Of a stretch of 64,000 bases of DNA, positions 18,343 to 27,535 are shown piece by piece (positions within the stretch are counted from its first letter, which is position 1; each line of letters starts with the position of its first letter). Position numbers and translations under genes: made by a program. A model generated the notes under the pieces. The model was not told the DNA's origin and made no database searches. It saw nothing but the letters and a program-made list of their open reading frames with translations. Location of the stretch: contig NZ_SSYA01000001.1 in NCBI RefSeq assembly GCF_004917065.1, positions 1,134,550 through 1,198,549 of the forward strand. Direction: 5' to 3'. The DNA is from Geomonas ferrireducens (lineage in GTDB: Bacteria; Desulfobacterota; Desulfuromonadia; Geobacterales; Geobacteraceae).

Positions 18343-19803
18343 TCAAACGGTAAAAAGTGCCATGAAGTCGTTGACGGGGGTCTCCTCGAGGCGCTGCCGG
18401 TCGCGGCTCAGTTCCATGACGCCTGCGGCCCGTTCCCCGGGAAGGGTGGCGAGGTTATCGTCGAGTTTCCTGAGGATGAGCGGCAAGGCCTCGGCGCGCC
18501 GACGCCGGTGACCGAGCGGGTACTCCACCTCCACCTCCTCGCTTTGCCCTCCGTCCCGGTAAAAGATCTGCACCGAACTCGCGATCGAGCGCTTCTGAGG
18601 GTCCAGATAGTCGAGGCTGTAACGCTCCTCCTCGGTAACCGCCATCTTCCGCCTGAGGTCGTCGATGCGAGGATCGGCAGCCCTTTCGTCCAGGTAGTCG
18701 GTCGCCGTGAGTCCGCCGAAGATGAGGCCGACCGCGGTGATGTACTGGAGGCAGTGGTCTCGGTCGGCGGGGTTATGCAGCTCTCCCGTCTTGCTGATGA
18801 TCCGGAGCGCCGCGCGATGGGTGCGGATCTCCACCCGCTCGATCTCGGAGAGCCGCCCCTTCACCTCAGGGTGCAGCCTGATCGCCGCCTCGAGCGCGCT
18901 CTGGGCATGGAACTCCGCGGGGTAGGCCACTTTGAAAAGGACGTTTTCCATCACGTAGCTTTCGTACGGGCGTTGGAAACGGAAAGGTTCTCCTCGGAAA
19001 CATACGTCGTAGAAGCCCCACCCCTTGGCAGAGAGCGCCCCCGGGTACCCGGCTTCACCCCGCATGGTCAAAAGCGCGAGCCACACGCCCCGGCTCGTTG
19101 CGTCCCCCGCCCCCCAGGATTTGCGCGATCCCGTGTTGGGCGCCTGGCGGTAGATCCTTAGGCTCTGGCCGTCCACCCACGCCTGGGAAACCGCGTCGAC
19201 CACCTGTTCGAGCGTTCCCCCCAAGAGATCGGTCACCACCGCGGCGGTCGCCACCTTCACAAGCGCCACGTGGTCGAGCCCGACGGCGTTCAAGCTGTTT
19301 TCCAGCGCGAGGCACCCCTGGATTTCATGCGCCTTGATCATCGCGGTCAAGACGTCGCGCATGGTGAGGGGGGCCATCCCTTCAGCTACCCTTCTCCGGC
19401 TCAGGTGATCGGCGACGGCCAGGATTCCTCCGAGGTTGTCGGACGGATGCCCCCATTCAGCGGCAAGCCAAGTGTCGTTGTAGTCGAGCCACCTGATCAA
19501 GGTGCCGATGTTGAAGGCGCCGCTCACGGGATCGAGTTCGAAGCGGGTTCCCGGCACACGGCATCCGTGCGGCACCACCGTATCCGGCGCCACCGGCCCG
19601 AGGAGCTTCGTGCAGTCGGAGAACCTTGACGCGAGGACGGCGCATCCCATGGCGTCCATCAGGCTAAGGGCCGCAGTCCGGTAGGCTTCCTCGCTGGTGA
19701 TGGTCGCCTCTTTGATGTAGCGGGCGATGGCGATCATTTCCAGGTCGGCCGAAGGCCGTACATTGATCTCAGCGGTGCTGTTGGTTTCCTCAGTTACCGT
19801 CAT
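18343..19803 (-). CDS. prpD: 2-methylcitrate dehydratase
   Basis: The 486-residue protein belongs to the MmgE/PrpD family and dehydrates 2-methylcitrate to 2-methyl-cis-aconitate. The conserved [20 protein letters not shown] segment (residues ~104-123) is typical of Prp[21 protein letters not shown] follows, and the length matches E. coli PrpD (483 aa). It overlaps the end of prpB by 14 bases, a strong sign of translational coupling in the methylcitrate operon. No aconitase-type isomerase gene is in the cluster, so hydration of the product may use an aconitase encoded elsewhere. Confidence 0.93.
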   Translation of the reverse strand: MTVTEETNSTAEINVRPSADLEMIAIARYIKEATITSEEAYRTAALSLMDAMGCAVLASRFSDCTKLLGPVAPDTVVPHGCRVPGTRFELDPVSGAFNIGTLIRWLDYNDTWLAAEWGHPSDNLGGILAVADHLSRRRVAEGMAPLTMRDVLTAMIKAHEIQGCLALENSLNAVGLDHVALVKVATAAVVTDLLGGTLEQVVDAVSQAWVDGQSLRIYRQAPNTGSRKSWGAGDATSRGVWLALLTMRGEAGYPGALSAKGWGFYDVCFRGEPFRFQRPYESYVMENVLFKVAYPAEFHAQSALEAAIRLHPEVKGRLSEIERVEIRTHRAALRIISKTGELHNPADRDHCLQYITAVGLIFGGLTATDYLDERAADPRIDDLRRKMAVTEEERYSLDYLDPQKRSIASSVQIFYRDGGQSEEVEVEYPLGHRRRRAEALPLILRKLDDNLATLPGERAAGVMELSRDRQRLEETPVNDFMALFTV

Positions 19804-20686
19804 CTCCCCTCCCCTTCATGAGCCGGTCCAGCCTCTCCTCGTACTCCCGGTATCCGAGGACCCGGTACAGCTCCTCGCGTGACTGCATCAACCCGAGCAG
19901 ATCGCGCTGGGTACCGGTGCAATGGATGGTCTCGTAGACCAGCGAGGCTACCTTGCTCATGGCCCGGAAGGCACTGAGGGGGTAGAGAACCATGGCGACC
20001 CCGACCGCCGAGAGTTCCTTCGCCGTGAAGAGCGGCGTCCGCCCTCCCTCGGTGATGTTGGCGAGAATGGGCACCGGCACCGCTTCGGCGAACCTCCGGT
20101 ACTGTTCCAGGTCGGTCGCCGCCTCGGCGAAGATCGCGTCCGCGCCTGCCTCCACGTAAAGGGAGGCGCGCTCGATGGCTGAATCGATCCCCTCGCAGGC
20201 GAGGGCGTCGGTGCGCGCCATGATGATGAAGGAAGCATCCGCTTTGGCATCCACCGCCGCCTTGATCCGGTCGACCATCTTTTCCCTTTCGACCACGCTC
20301 TTGTTGGGGCGGTGTCCGCAGCGTTTGGGGAAGACCTGGTCCTCGATATGAATTGCGGCGACGCCCGCCCGGGTCATCTCTCTTACCGCACGAGCTATCG
20401 TGAAGGGCGACCCCCACCCCGTGTCGATGTCCACCAATAGCGGGAGTTCGCAGGCGCCGGTGATCCGGCGGGCGTCTTCCAGGACATCATCGAGGCAGGT
20501 TATTCCCAGATCGGGACAGCCGTAGGAGGCGTTGGCGACGCCCGCCCCAGAGAGGTAGAGGGCCCGGTGCCCCGCCGCCTCGGCGAGCATGGCGCAGTAG
20601 GCGTTGACGGCGCCAACGATCTGCAGCGGCCGCTCCTGCTCTATGGCCGCTCGAAGCTTCGTTCCCGCGGTGACGGATGCCGCCAT
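19790..20686 (-). CDS. prpB: 2-methylisocitrate lyase
   Basis: The 298-residue TIM-barrel enzyme splits 2-methylisocitrate into pyruvate and succinate, the last step of the methylcitrate cycle. The superfamily signature KRCGHRPNK carries the catalytic Cys near residue 120. It is preceded by [12 protein letters not shown] and by [19 protein letters not shown], which provides metal-binding Asp residues. Length is typical for PrpB (296 aa in E. coli) and shorter than isocitrate lyase. It begins 3 bases after the GntR gene stop and overlaps prpD, so all of these should be on one transcript. Confidence 0.94.
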   Translation of the reverse strand: MAASVTAGTKLRAAIEQERPLQIVGAVNAYCAMLAEAAGHRALYLSGAGVANASYGCPDLGITCLDDVLEDARRITGACELPLLVDIDTGWGSPFTIARAVREMTRAGVAAIHIEDQVFPKRCGHRPNKSVVEREKMVDRIKAAVDAKADASFIIMARTDALACEGIDSAIERASLYVEAGADAIFAEAATDLEQYRRFAEAVPVPILANITEGGRTPLFTAKELSAVGVAMVLYPLSAFRAMSKVASLVYETIHCTGTQRDLLGLMQSREELYRVLGYREYEERLDRLMKGRGDDGN

Positions 20687-20689
20687 CGG

Positions 20690-21385
20690 TTACCCCTTCT
20701 GTTCCAGTGACTGCCGGCGCCTTTCTTCGATGCTTTTGCGCGCCGCGCTGATGTGGCGTCTCATCAGGAGGTCGGCAAGCTCGGCGTCCCGCTCGGCGAG
20801 CGCCTCCACGATCCGGCGGTGTTCCTTGAGGGCCAGGAGGGGACGCGGGCTCGACGTGCTGAACTGGTAGCGATACATCCGCATCAGTTGGTAAAGCCCC
20901 CCTTCGAGGATGCTGATCACCTTGCGGTTGCGGCTCCCGAGGAGAATGCGGTAATGGAAGTCGAACTCCCCCTCCTGCTGGTAGTAGGAAAGCCCCTGGT
21001 CCTCCCGGATGCTCTTTTCGTGGTCGTCCAGCAGCCGCCCGAGGTCGGCGATCTCCTCGTCGGTCATGTTCACCGCCGCCAGCCCGCAGGCCATCCCCCC
21101 AAGCGCCTCGCGGACCTGATAGATGTCGATCAGTTCCTCGTACGACAGGGTCACCACCCGAGCCCCAAGGTTCGGAGACCGGACCACCAGGTACCTTTCC
21201 TCCAGCCTGCTGAGCGCCTCGCGCAGGGTCCCCCGGCTTATCCCGAACGTCTTTGCCAGTTCCGGTTCCGAAATCTTGCTCCCGGCAGGGATCGCCCCCT
21301 TCACGATGGCGGTCTGCAGTTGCTCGAAAATTCGATCCGATAACGAAAGCGACGAAGTTTCCGCCTCGGTTAGTGATTCATTCAT
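20690..21385 (-). CDS. GntR/FadR-family regulator of the methylcitrate operon
   Basis: The 231-residue protein has an N-terminal winged helix-turn-helix (ISEPELAKTFGISRGTLREA then LSRLEERYLVVRSPNLGARV) and a helical FCD ligand-binding domain (~90-215), as in the FadR subfamily. Such regulators usually sense an organic acid or acyl-CoA. As the first gene of the prp operon it probably controls its own transcript. Two copies of a TGTCGACA palindrome precede it. A GTG three codons upstream is also open, but the ATG at 21385 has AAAGGTG about 8 bases before it. Confidence 0.88.
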   Translation of the reverse strand: MNESLTEAETSSLSLSDRIFEQLQTAIVKGAIPAGSKISEPELAKTFGISRGTLREALSRLEERYLVVRSPNLGARVVTLSYEELIDIYQVREALGGMACGLAAVNMTDEEIADLGRLLDDHEKSIREDQGLSYYQQEGEFDFHYRILLGSRNRKVISILEGGLYQLMRMYRYQFSTSSPRPLLALKEHRRIVEALAERDAELADLLMRRHISAARKSIEERRRQSLEQKG

Positions 21386-21401
21386 TGTCGACACCTTTCA
21401 T
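21386..21401. promoter_or_regulatory. Candidate GntR operator overlapping the ribosome site
   Basis: The core TGTCGACA (21386-21393) is an exact palindrome lying between the Shine-Dalgarno sequence and the ATG of the gntR-like gene. The flank CCTT partly matches the full palindrome 63 bp upstream. Binding here would block the operon directly. Confidence 0.5.
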
Positions 21402-21455
21402 GCTAATGTTCGTTACGCGTGCCAAAATACGCCGATTGCTACCCATGTCAACATA

Positions 21456-21471
21456 AAAGTGTCGACACTTT
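21456..21471. promoter_or_regulatory. Candidate GntR operator, perfect 16-bp palindrome
   Basis: AAAGTGTCGACACTTT is a perfect 16-bp palindrome 71 bases upstream of the gntR-like start, sharing its TGTCGACA core with the second site. Its length and position suit a dimeric FadR-type regulator. The ligand and the direction of control are unknown. Confidence 0.65.
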
Positions 21472-21576
21472 ATCCAAAGAGGTTTCCGCCACGCGAGTAC
21501 CGCTCCTATGCAGCAACGTGAAACTACCAGCCACTTTGCGTTCCGTCGTGCGAAGTGCGATGGCCGGAATCGCTCA

Positions 21577-21614
21577 AAAAAAAGCGGCCGCTGTCCCAAG
21601 GACAACGGCCGCTT
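21577..21614 (-). terminator. Rho-independent terminator of the sensor kinase gene
   Basis: A GC-rich stem (AGCGGCCGCTGTCC with GGACAACGGCCGCT, loop ~3) is followed on the minus strand by eight T. It lies about 43 bases past the restored stop codon of the frameshifted kinase. Confidence 0.85.
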
Positions 21615-21656
21615 CATTTACCAATCACCGCATCGACCGGTTAAAGGCCTGACGCC

Positions 21657-22987
21657 TCACACCACCACGCGGAACCTCGCGCCACCCTCGGCGTTCTCGA
21701 CGGTGAGTGCTCCTTTCATGTTCCTCTCAATGATCATCTTCGCCATGTAAAGGCCGATCCCCGCCCCTTGCGGCCCTTTGGTGGTGAAGTAAGGATCGAA
21801 TACCTTTCGAGGATCTCCTCCGGCACCCCCCCGGCGTTGTCGGAGACGGTCACCACCGACCGGCCGTTCTCTTCGCCCACGTGGATCCGGATCGTCGGCT
21901 TTGGCGGCTTCGCCGCCACGAAAGCGTCCCGCGCGTTGATGAGAAGGTTCAAGAGCACCTGCGCGTACTCGTTGGGGTACCCCTCGATCTGCGGCTGCGC
22001 CGAGGAGGTGACCTCGATCCTGATCTGCACCTCGTGCAGGCTTATATCCACCAGGGAAACGGTTTTCTCCACCGCCTCCAGCACGGAGAACCTCGATTTT
22101 TCCGCTACGGGGGTGAAAAAGCTCCTGAACTTGTCGATGGTCTGCGACATCTGCATGATCGCATCCATCATCTTCTCCACCTTCGTGTCCAGGTATTCCT
22201 CGGTCAGCTCACCGAGCCGCAGGGTGATGGGAAGGTCCTGTGCCAGAAGGGCGAGCACGTTCAGCGGCTGGCGCCACTGGTGCGCGATGTTGCTGATCAG
22301 CTCCCCCATGGCCGCCAGGCGCCCCTGCTGGATCAGCATCCGGTCCATCTGTCTCAGGCGCTCCGCGACCTGCAACCGCTCGGCACTCTCGAGCTCCAGC
22401 TGTCCGTAAGCGGTACTGAGCTCGGCGTTTCTCTCCTTCATCTGCCGCTCGGCCAGGCGCCGGGTCACGATCTCCGACCTGAGCTGAATTTCTGTCATCA
22501 CGGCAGCGGCCAGATCCTCCACTACGGAGATCTGCTCGCCGGTCCACTCTCTGGGCTTCCCGTCAAGGACGCAGAAAGAGCCTAGGATGTAGCCGTCCGC
22601 ACTGGTTAGGGGGATGCCGAGGTAGGCAATCACGTTCAGGTCGCGAATGGCGAGGTTGTCCTTGAAAAGTGGATGCTCGCGCGCGTCCTTAATGATGAGT
22701 GGGGTCTTGGCGATGCGGTTGTACTGGCAGAAGGAATGGGAAAGAGGGGTCTCGCGCCGTGACTGCCACGGCTCTGGAAGTCCCAGGCAGCTTTTGAAGA
22801 ACTGGCGATCCGAATCGATTAGGGAGACCAGGGCGGCCGGGGCTCCGGTGAAGCGAGCCGCGAGCCTGGTCAGCCTGTCGAACGCCTCCTCGGCGGGTGT
22901 GTCGAGCAGGGCGACGGCACGCAAGGCCGCGAGCCTAGTCGGGTCTGCTACGTGTTCCTGAACGTCCCTAGCTTCTTTACCGTTCAT
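21657..22987 (-). pseudogene. GAF-domain histidine kinase with a 1-base frameshift
   Basis: The frame encodes an N-terminal GAF domain (~25-165), a coiled linker, an H-box of the NIAHQWRQPLN type (residue ~255) and a HATPase domain. After EEILER (near 21800-21810) the frame goes wrong and would stop at 21734. Adding one base, for example restoring GGG for GG, returns the expected text: VFDPYFTTKGPQGAGIGLYM, continuing to a natural TGA at 21657. The total length (1331) is one base short of a multiple of three. This is a recent loss of the ATP-binding C-terminus or a sequencing error. The start at 22987 has GAGGAGAG just before it. Confidence 0.8.
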
Positions 22988-23266
22988 CGCTCTCCTCTTC
23001 CATAAAGGCCGGATGTCTTGGTCGCCCTCTGACACAAGGGGATAAAGTATCAGATTTTCCGGCACTTTCAAGCCGCCTGCGCCGGCATGCCCTGTTTCGA
23101 CGCCGCCTGAAGGTTCGTGAGTTTTTCCTTTTTATTTCAGCGTTTACACGACAACCCCAAATAAAATAAGATATCTGTGGCCTCGCCGAGCGCCAAACAT
23201 CCACCGATGCGGCCGGCAGGAACGGGGTACGTCACCCCGGTTGAAACACATGCTGAAGGAAAAGGT

Positions 23267-23641
23267 ATGGCCAAGATCATTTCGTTCGAGAAGATGCAGC
23301 AGGCGATCAGGAAAAGAAGGGAAGCGGAAGCGCACCTGCAGAACACCGAGGACGACATCACCGCGATCCTCAACGACTACTCCCTCACCCCGGCCAACCG
23401 CCGCTGGAAACTGGAAAACATGCTGATGGATGTGGACGAGCAGTTGGAACAGTACCGCAGGGAGCTCGAAGCCGCGGAAAGGAAGCTGAACGCGCTGGTG
23501 GCGAACGCCGAGGGTGAGATCGCCCGCGCTTACGGCGAGTTTGAGGCAAAGGTGCGCGGCATGACGGTCGCGGTGCAAAAGCTCACCGGCGACAGCACAG
23601 CCCGCACGGCAGTGGGAAGCGCGAAACGCGGCGAGCCCTGA
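23267..23641 (+). CDS. Coiled-coil protein of unknown function
   Basis: The 124-residue protein (MAKIISFEKMQQAIRKRREA...) is nearly all helical and rich in Glu, Arg and Lys in heptad-like order from about residue 8 to 100. It has no membrane segment, signal peptide or cysteine. I do not recognise a family. The ATG at 23267 is preceded by AAGGAAAAGG, and 30 further upstream codons lack protein character. It lies ahead of the selenoprotein gene with about 105 bp between them. Confidence 0.7.
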   Translation: MAKIISFEKMQQAIRKRREAEAHLQNTEDDITAILNDYSLTPANRRWKLENMLMDVDEQLEQYRRELEAAERKLNALVANAEGEIARAYGEFEAKVRGMTVAVQKLTGDSTARTAVGSAKRGEP

Positions 23642-23746
23642 GCGCCTACCCCTTCCTTCTTTTTTCAGGTTATGGTTTTCAGCCCCACCTGTTTGTGCTA
23701 GTTATGTAGGCGTTCAACGCCACAGCAACGCACAGGGAGGTTGACC

Positions 23747-24001
23747 ATGAAGATCCGCAAGAAGATTCTCGATTTCGAGTACGAGGAAGTCCTCGAGGAG
23801 AAGTACCGCGAGCTGATCCGCGTGGCATGCGCCGTAGCGGTCGGCTGCCCGGACTGACTCAAGAAGCATTTCGCGGTCGCGAAAAATGCAGGCGCCACCG
23901 AGGCGGAGCTGAACGAGGCCATGGCCTACGGCATCATCGCCCCTTCCGGAAGGGCGAAGAACTTCGTGCGCAGCCAGGAAGAAGCCCTGAAGGAACTGTA
24001 A
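23747..24001 (+). CDS. AhpD-like/carboxymuconolactone decarboxylase-fold selenoprotein
   Basis: Reading through the in-frame TGA at 23855-23857 as selenocysteine gives an 84-residue protein. Around codon 37 it reads VACAVAVGCPDU-LKKHFAV, and it ends at a TAA. The CxxU pair replaces the CxxC redox pair of AhpD-type proteins, and the following KKH keeps the usual nearby His. Downstream text (AKNAGATEAELNEAMAYGII) fits the family, which argues that the stop codon is read through. GGGAGG precedes the ATG. A SECIS-like hairpin begins 9 bases after the TGA, and a terminator follows the TAA. The role is probably peroxide or thiol redox chemistry. A standard gene caller would miss it or split it. Confidence 0.85.
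23866..23889 (+). promoter_or_regulatory. Bacterial SECIS-like hairpin
   Basis: The hairpin has a GCATTT/AAATGC lower stem, an AA bulge, a CGC/GCG upper stem and a GGTC apical loop. The GGU of the loop begins 17 bases after the TGA, close to the 18 in E. coli fdhF mRNA, whose loop also contains GGU. SelB recognises such loops. Pairing was done by eye. Confidence 0.7.
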
Positions 24002-24016
24002 CCTCCACCCATCCCC

Positions 24017-24045
24017 GCCGGGACCGTACTGGTCCCGGCTTTTTG
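24017..24045 (+). terminator. Rho-independent terminator of the selenoprotein gene
   Basis: A perfect 9-bp stem (GCCGGGACC with GGTCCCGGC), a 5-base loop and TTTTT follow 15 bases after the selenoprotein stop. Confidence 0.88.
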
Positions 24046-24070
24046 CCTTTTGAAGGAAACGCCTGTCGTC

Positions 24071-25414
24071 TTGAAACGTCTCATCTCTTCCAAAAACAGC
24101 AAGCGCATCTCGATCCGTCGTGATGTCGCCGCCCTCTCCATGCCGGTGCTTTTGTCCTCGCTTTTCCAGCGCCTGGTCTCAATCGTGGACATCTTCATGG
24201 TCGGCGGGCTCGGTGCCGCGGCGATCGCCGCCACCGGTCTCGGACAGCTCCTCATTTTCGTCACCATGACCGTCTTCTGGGGGCTCTCCACGGGAACCAA
24301 CGTGGTCATCGCCCACCTCTGGGGCGCGGGCAGGCGCGTCGAGGCGAAGAGAGCCGCCTTCGCGTCGCTTCTCTTCTGCGTCCTTCTCGCCGTTGCCGCG
24401 AGTCTCCTCGGCATCTCCTTCGGCAAGGAGATCGCCGTCTTCATGGGGGCACAGCCCGAGGTGCTCTCCTACGCCTCCGAGTACATCCGCCTCGTCTTTC
24501 TATACTTCGGCTTCACCGCCGGGCTGAACATCCTCTCCGCCATCATGCAGGGGACCGGCAACACACGCACCCCGATGGAGGGGATCCTCCTGGTGAACGT
24601 CCTGCACGTGGCGATCGCCTACCCCCTCATCTACGGCCACTTCGGCTTTCCCCGCTTCGGCGTCGTCGGCGCGGCCTACGCCATCAACCTATCCGAGGCG
24701 GCGGGCTTTTGCTACCTCCTCGTCCAGGCGTTCCGCGGTGGTTACCTGAAGGTCGGGAAACCGGACCTGGTGCTGCTGAAGAAGGTGCTCGGCATCGGCT
24801 ACCCGGTCGCCCTCGAGCGCATCGCCCAGCAGTCCGGCCAGCTCTTCTATTCAAAGTTCATCATTGGCTTCGGAACCGCCGCGTACGCCGCGCACCAGAT
24901 CGGTCTCTCCATCGAGTCGCTCTCCTTCATGCCCGGCGCCGGGATGGGTATCGCGGCGGCGACCCTCATGGGGCAGGCGCTCGGGGCGAGGAAGCTAAGG
25001 CGGGCCCACATGAGCCACACCGAGGCGTTGAGACTCGCCGTCCTGGTCATGGCCTTCATGGCGCTGCTCTTTTTCTTCCTGCCGCACCAGTTGATCGCCC
25101 TCTTCACCACCGACCCCGACGTCATCGAGAAAGGGAGCGTCTTCCTCCGGCTGGTCGCCTTCGCGCAGGTACCGCTAGCACTCTCCTTCGTCTACGCCGG
25201 CAGCCTGCGCGGCACCGGCGACACCCACTTCGTCTTCCTGATCACCCTGGCCTCCATGTGGGGGGTCCGGGTGCTTTTCTCCTACATCGCCGCCGTCCCT
25301 CTCAAACTCTCGCTTTATGCGGTCTGGAGCGTCTTCGTAGTCGACTGGTTCGTCCGCGCTGCTGCCTTCTGGTGGCGCTACCAGCGCCGCGACCTGCACC
25401 AGGTGATCATCTAG
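24071..25414 (+). CDS. MATE-family multidrug/Na+ efflux transporter
   Basis: The 447-residue protein has twelve hydrophobic segments in two similar halves, the layout of MATE exporters. It begins IRRDVAALSMPVLLSSLFQR and VDIFMVGGLGAAAIAATGLG, typical of the NorM/DinF branch, and repeats the pattern in the second half (GIGYPVALERIAQQSGQLFY). It would expel cationic compounds or metabolites in exchange for Na+ or H+. The start is uncertain: no ATG fits. A TTG at 24071, with AAGGAA 12-13 bases upstream, is favoured over a TTG at 24050 that lies against the preceding terminator. The methyltransferase gene begins 3 bases after the stop, so they are co-transcribed. Confidence 0.88.
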   Translation: MKRLISSKNSKRISIRRDVAALSMPVLLSSLFQRLVSIVDIFMVGGLGAAAIAATGLGQLLIFVTMTVFWGLSTGTNVVIAHLWGAGRRVEAKRAAFASLLFCVLLAVAASLLGISFGKEIAVFMGAQPEVLSYASEYIRLVFLYFGFTAGLNILSAIMQGTGNTRTPMEGILLVNVLHVAIAYPLIYGHFGFPRFGVVGAAYAINLSEAAGFCYLLVQAFRGGYLKVGKPDLVLLKKVLGIGYPVALERIAQQSGQLFYSKFIIGFGTAAYAAHQIGLSIESLSFMPGAGMGIAAATLMGQALGARKLRRAHMSHTEALRLAVLVMAFMALLFFFLPHQLIALFTTDPDVIEKGSVFLRLVAFAQVPLALSFVYAGSLRGTGDTHFVFLITLASMWGVRVLFSYIAAVPLKLSLYAVWSVFVVDWFVRAAAFWWRYQRRDLHQVII

Positions 25415-25417
25415 CCG

Positions 25418-26476
25418 ATGCGGCTCTCATTCGTCCCCACGGCAGAGCCACACGCGATCCGGGAGCGCCTGGGGCGGCTTCTTACGCCCGGCTCCCTTCT
25501 CGACGACCGGCTGGAACGGCGCATCTCGCGCCTTGGAGGCCGCTTCGTAAGTTACGCTGCGAGCTATCCCTTACCCCTTTGGGCACCCGGCCTCGAGATC
25601 ACCCCGGAGATGCGCGGCATGACCGAGGCGCTCTTTCCGCTCGCCGAACCGCGCACTCTGTTCGAAAAGGTGCTGCGGCGCGGCTGCCGGTTCGCCCCTT
25701 TGCTCTCCGGCACCTACCTTGAGAGCTCTGCGAGCTGGCTCGACCTGCTGCAGAGGCTTTCGCCGCAGCTTCCATGCGCCGATCCCGCGCCGTCCCTGCG
25801 CCGGCTCGCCTGCGACGACGCCGCACGCACCGCGTTTCTTTTCGCGCTCATGCTTCCGCAGCATTTCGGCGGCGGCTTCGACCGCTATCCGCATCAGCTC
25901 TCGTGGATTTCAGTGTGGATGAAAGAAAAAGGGGCATGCCGAGCAGACAGCATCCGCGTGCTGGACGCCGCCTGCGGCAGCGGTGAAGGGACCTACCAGG
26001 TGGCGCAACTCCTTTTAGAGGCCGGGATGGGGAAAGGAAGCTCCGTGCACGGCTCCACGCTGGAGCCGATCGAGCTCTTCGCCGGCGCCCACATGTACTT
26101 CCCGCACGCCCCGGAACGCGGGCGTGAGTACCGCAACCGGGCGGGGTCGCTCCTCGGGCCGGGTGCCGACGCCCCGGCGCTGGAATTCTACCTGGACCGC
26201 GTCGACGCCCCTCCTTCGCGCGAGCCCTACGACCTGGTCCTTTGCAACGGGCTTCTGGGCGGTCCCCTGCTGCACGAGCCCGAGGAACTCGCTTCCGCCT
26301 TCGCCGGGCTATCCGCGCGGCTGGCCCCCGGCGGGTTGTTGCTCGCCGCCGACCGCTTCCACGCCGGTTGGCGCCAACGCGTTCCCGAGGAGGACCTTAT
26401 CGCCCTGATGCGGATCCACGGCCTCACCCCGGTCGAGGTCCCCGAAGGGATCGCGGGGAAAAAGGGAGATCCCTGA
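25418..26476 (+). CDS. SAM-dependent methyltransferase, CheR-like
   Basis: The 352-residue protein has a class I methyltransferase core in its second half: motif I RVLDAACGSGEGTYQVAQLL (residues ~180-199), then an acidic strand end, and YDLVLCNGLLGGPLLHEPEE (~270). The order CGSGEGTY...LCNGLL resembles CheR-type methyltransferases, but the CheR helical N-terminal domain is not evident. The N-terminal ~170 residues are unassigned. The substrate is unknown. It is coupled to the MATE gene and followed by a bidirectional terminator. Confidence 0.72.
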   Translation: MRLSFVPTAEPHAIRERLGRLLTPGSLLDDRLERRISRLGGRFVSYAASYPLPLWAPGLEITPEMRGMTEALFPLAEPRTLFEKVLRRGCRFAPLLSGTYLESSASWLDLLQRLSPQLPCADPAPSLRRLACDDAARTAFLFALMLPQHFGGGFDRYPHQLSWISVWMKEKGACRADSIRVLDAACGSGEGTYQVAQLLLEAGMGKGSSVHGSTLEPIELFAGAHMYFPHAPERGREYRNRAGSLLGPGADAPALEFYLDRVDAPPSREPYDLVLCNGLLGGPLLHEPEELASAFAGLSARLAPGGLLLAADRFHAGWRQRVPEEDLIALMRIHGLTPVEVPEGIAGKKGDP

Positions 26477-26488
26477 TCATCCGGTAAA

Positions 26489-26526
26489 GAAAAAGGGGAC
26501 GGAGCCGTATAGCCCCATCCCCTTTC
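26489..26526. terminator. Bidirectional terminator between convergent genes
   Basis: An 8-bp stem (AAAGGGGA with TCCCCTTT) with A/T-rich flanks on both sides lies between the methyltransferase and fabH genes, which converge here. Confidence 0.75.
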
Positions 26527-26554
26527 TTATTGCCGCATTATGCTGACCAGGCTT

Positions 26555-27535
26555 TTACGCCTTCAGCAGCACTCCGCCCCAGGAAAGCCCGCCGCCGAAG
26601 CCCATCATCAGCACCAGCTCGCCCGGCTTGATCTTACCGTTTCTGCGATTCTCGTCCAGGGCAAGCCCCACCGAGCCCGCCGCCGTATTGCCGTAGCGGT
26701 CCAGGTTGAGCAGGAACTTCTCCTTGGGTATCCCGGTCTTCTTGGAGATGAAATCGATGATGCGCACGTTCGCCTGGTGCGGGATGATGTGGTCGATCTC
26801 CTCGGGACGCACACCGCCGCGCTCGGCGAGATCGGTGATGATGCGCGGAATGACGTCCACCGCGAAGGTGAAAACGCTTTTACCGGCCATCTTGAAGGTG
26901 TTTTCCTTTGCCGCGATGCTCTCGGCGCTGACCGGTTTTCTCGATCCCGAAGAGGGGACCTGAATCAGCTCCCATCCGCTGCCGTCGCTCTGCATCATGC
27001 TGTGCAGGATGCCCTTGCCGGACCCCCCGGCTCCGAGGATCACCGCACCGGCGCCGTCGCCGAAAAGTGGCGCCGTCCCGCGGTCGTCGAAGTCGAGGAT
27101 CTTCGAATACGTGTCGGCCCCGATCAGGAGCACCTTCTTGTACTTTCCCGACCGGATCAGGTTGTCCGCCATCTCCATGCCGTAGATGTAGCTGCTGCAG
27201 ACCGCGTTCATATCGAAGGCGAAGGCCCTCGCCGCCCCGATGTTCTTTTGCACCATGCAGGCCGTGGCGGGAAGGATCATGTCGGGGGTGGAGGTGGCGA
27301 CGATGATGCAGTCGATGTCGATGGGGTCGACGCCCGCGTTTTCGAGGGCGAGGAGGGCGGCGCTGGTGGCGAGGTCAGAGGTCGCCTCTTCCGCTGCCGA
27401 GAAACGCCGTTCACGGATACCGGTGCGGGAATGGATCCAGTGATCCGCGTCATCCACGAGGTAGTTGAAATAGGCGTTGGGGACAACCCGCGCCGGAACG
27501 TAGCCGCCGGTCCCCAGAATTTCCGAACGTATCAT
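26555..27535 (-). CDS. fabH: 3-oxoacyl-ACP synthase III
   Basis: The 326-residue enzyme starts fatty acid chains by condensing acetyl-CoA with malonyl-ACP. The full Cys-His-Asn triad is visible: MNAVCSSYIYGM (Cys ~113), IIPHQANVRII (His ~253) and DRYGNTAAGS (Asn ~283). The C-terminus GGGLSWGGVLLKA is the standard family ending. It is not in a fab operon here, so it may be a paralogue. AGGAGG lies about 10 bases before the ATG. Confidence 0.92.
   Translation of the reverse strand: MIRSEILGTGGYVPARVVPNAYFNYLVDDADHWIHSRTGIRERRFSAAEEATSDLATSAALLALENAGVDPIDIDCIIVATSTPDMILPATACMVQKNIGAARAFAFDMNAVCSSYIYGMEMADNLIRSGKYKKVLLIGADTYSKILDFDDRGTAPLFGDGAGAVILGAGGSGKGILHSMMQSDGSGWELIQVPSSGSRKPVSAESIAAKENTFKMAGKSVFTFAVDVIPRIITDLAERGGVRPEEIDHIIPHQANVRIIDFISKKTGIPKEKFLLNLDRYGNTAAGSVGLALDENRRNGKIKPGELVLMMGFGGGLSWGGVLLKA

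Noticed and set aside
24709-25722. A 337-codon frame overlapping the MATE and methyltransferase genes
   Set aside because: The Arg/Pro/His-rich composition is typical of a shifted high-GC frame, and it lies inside two convincing genes.
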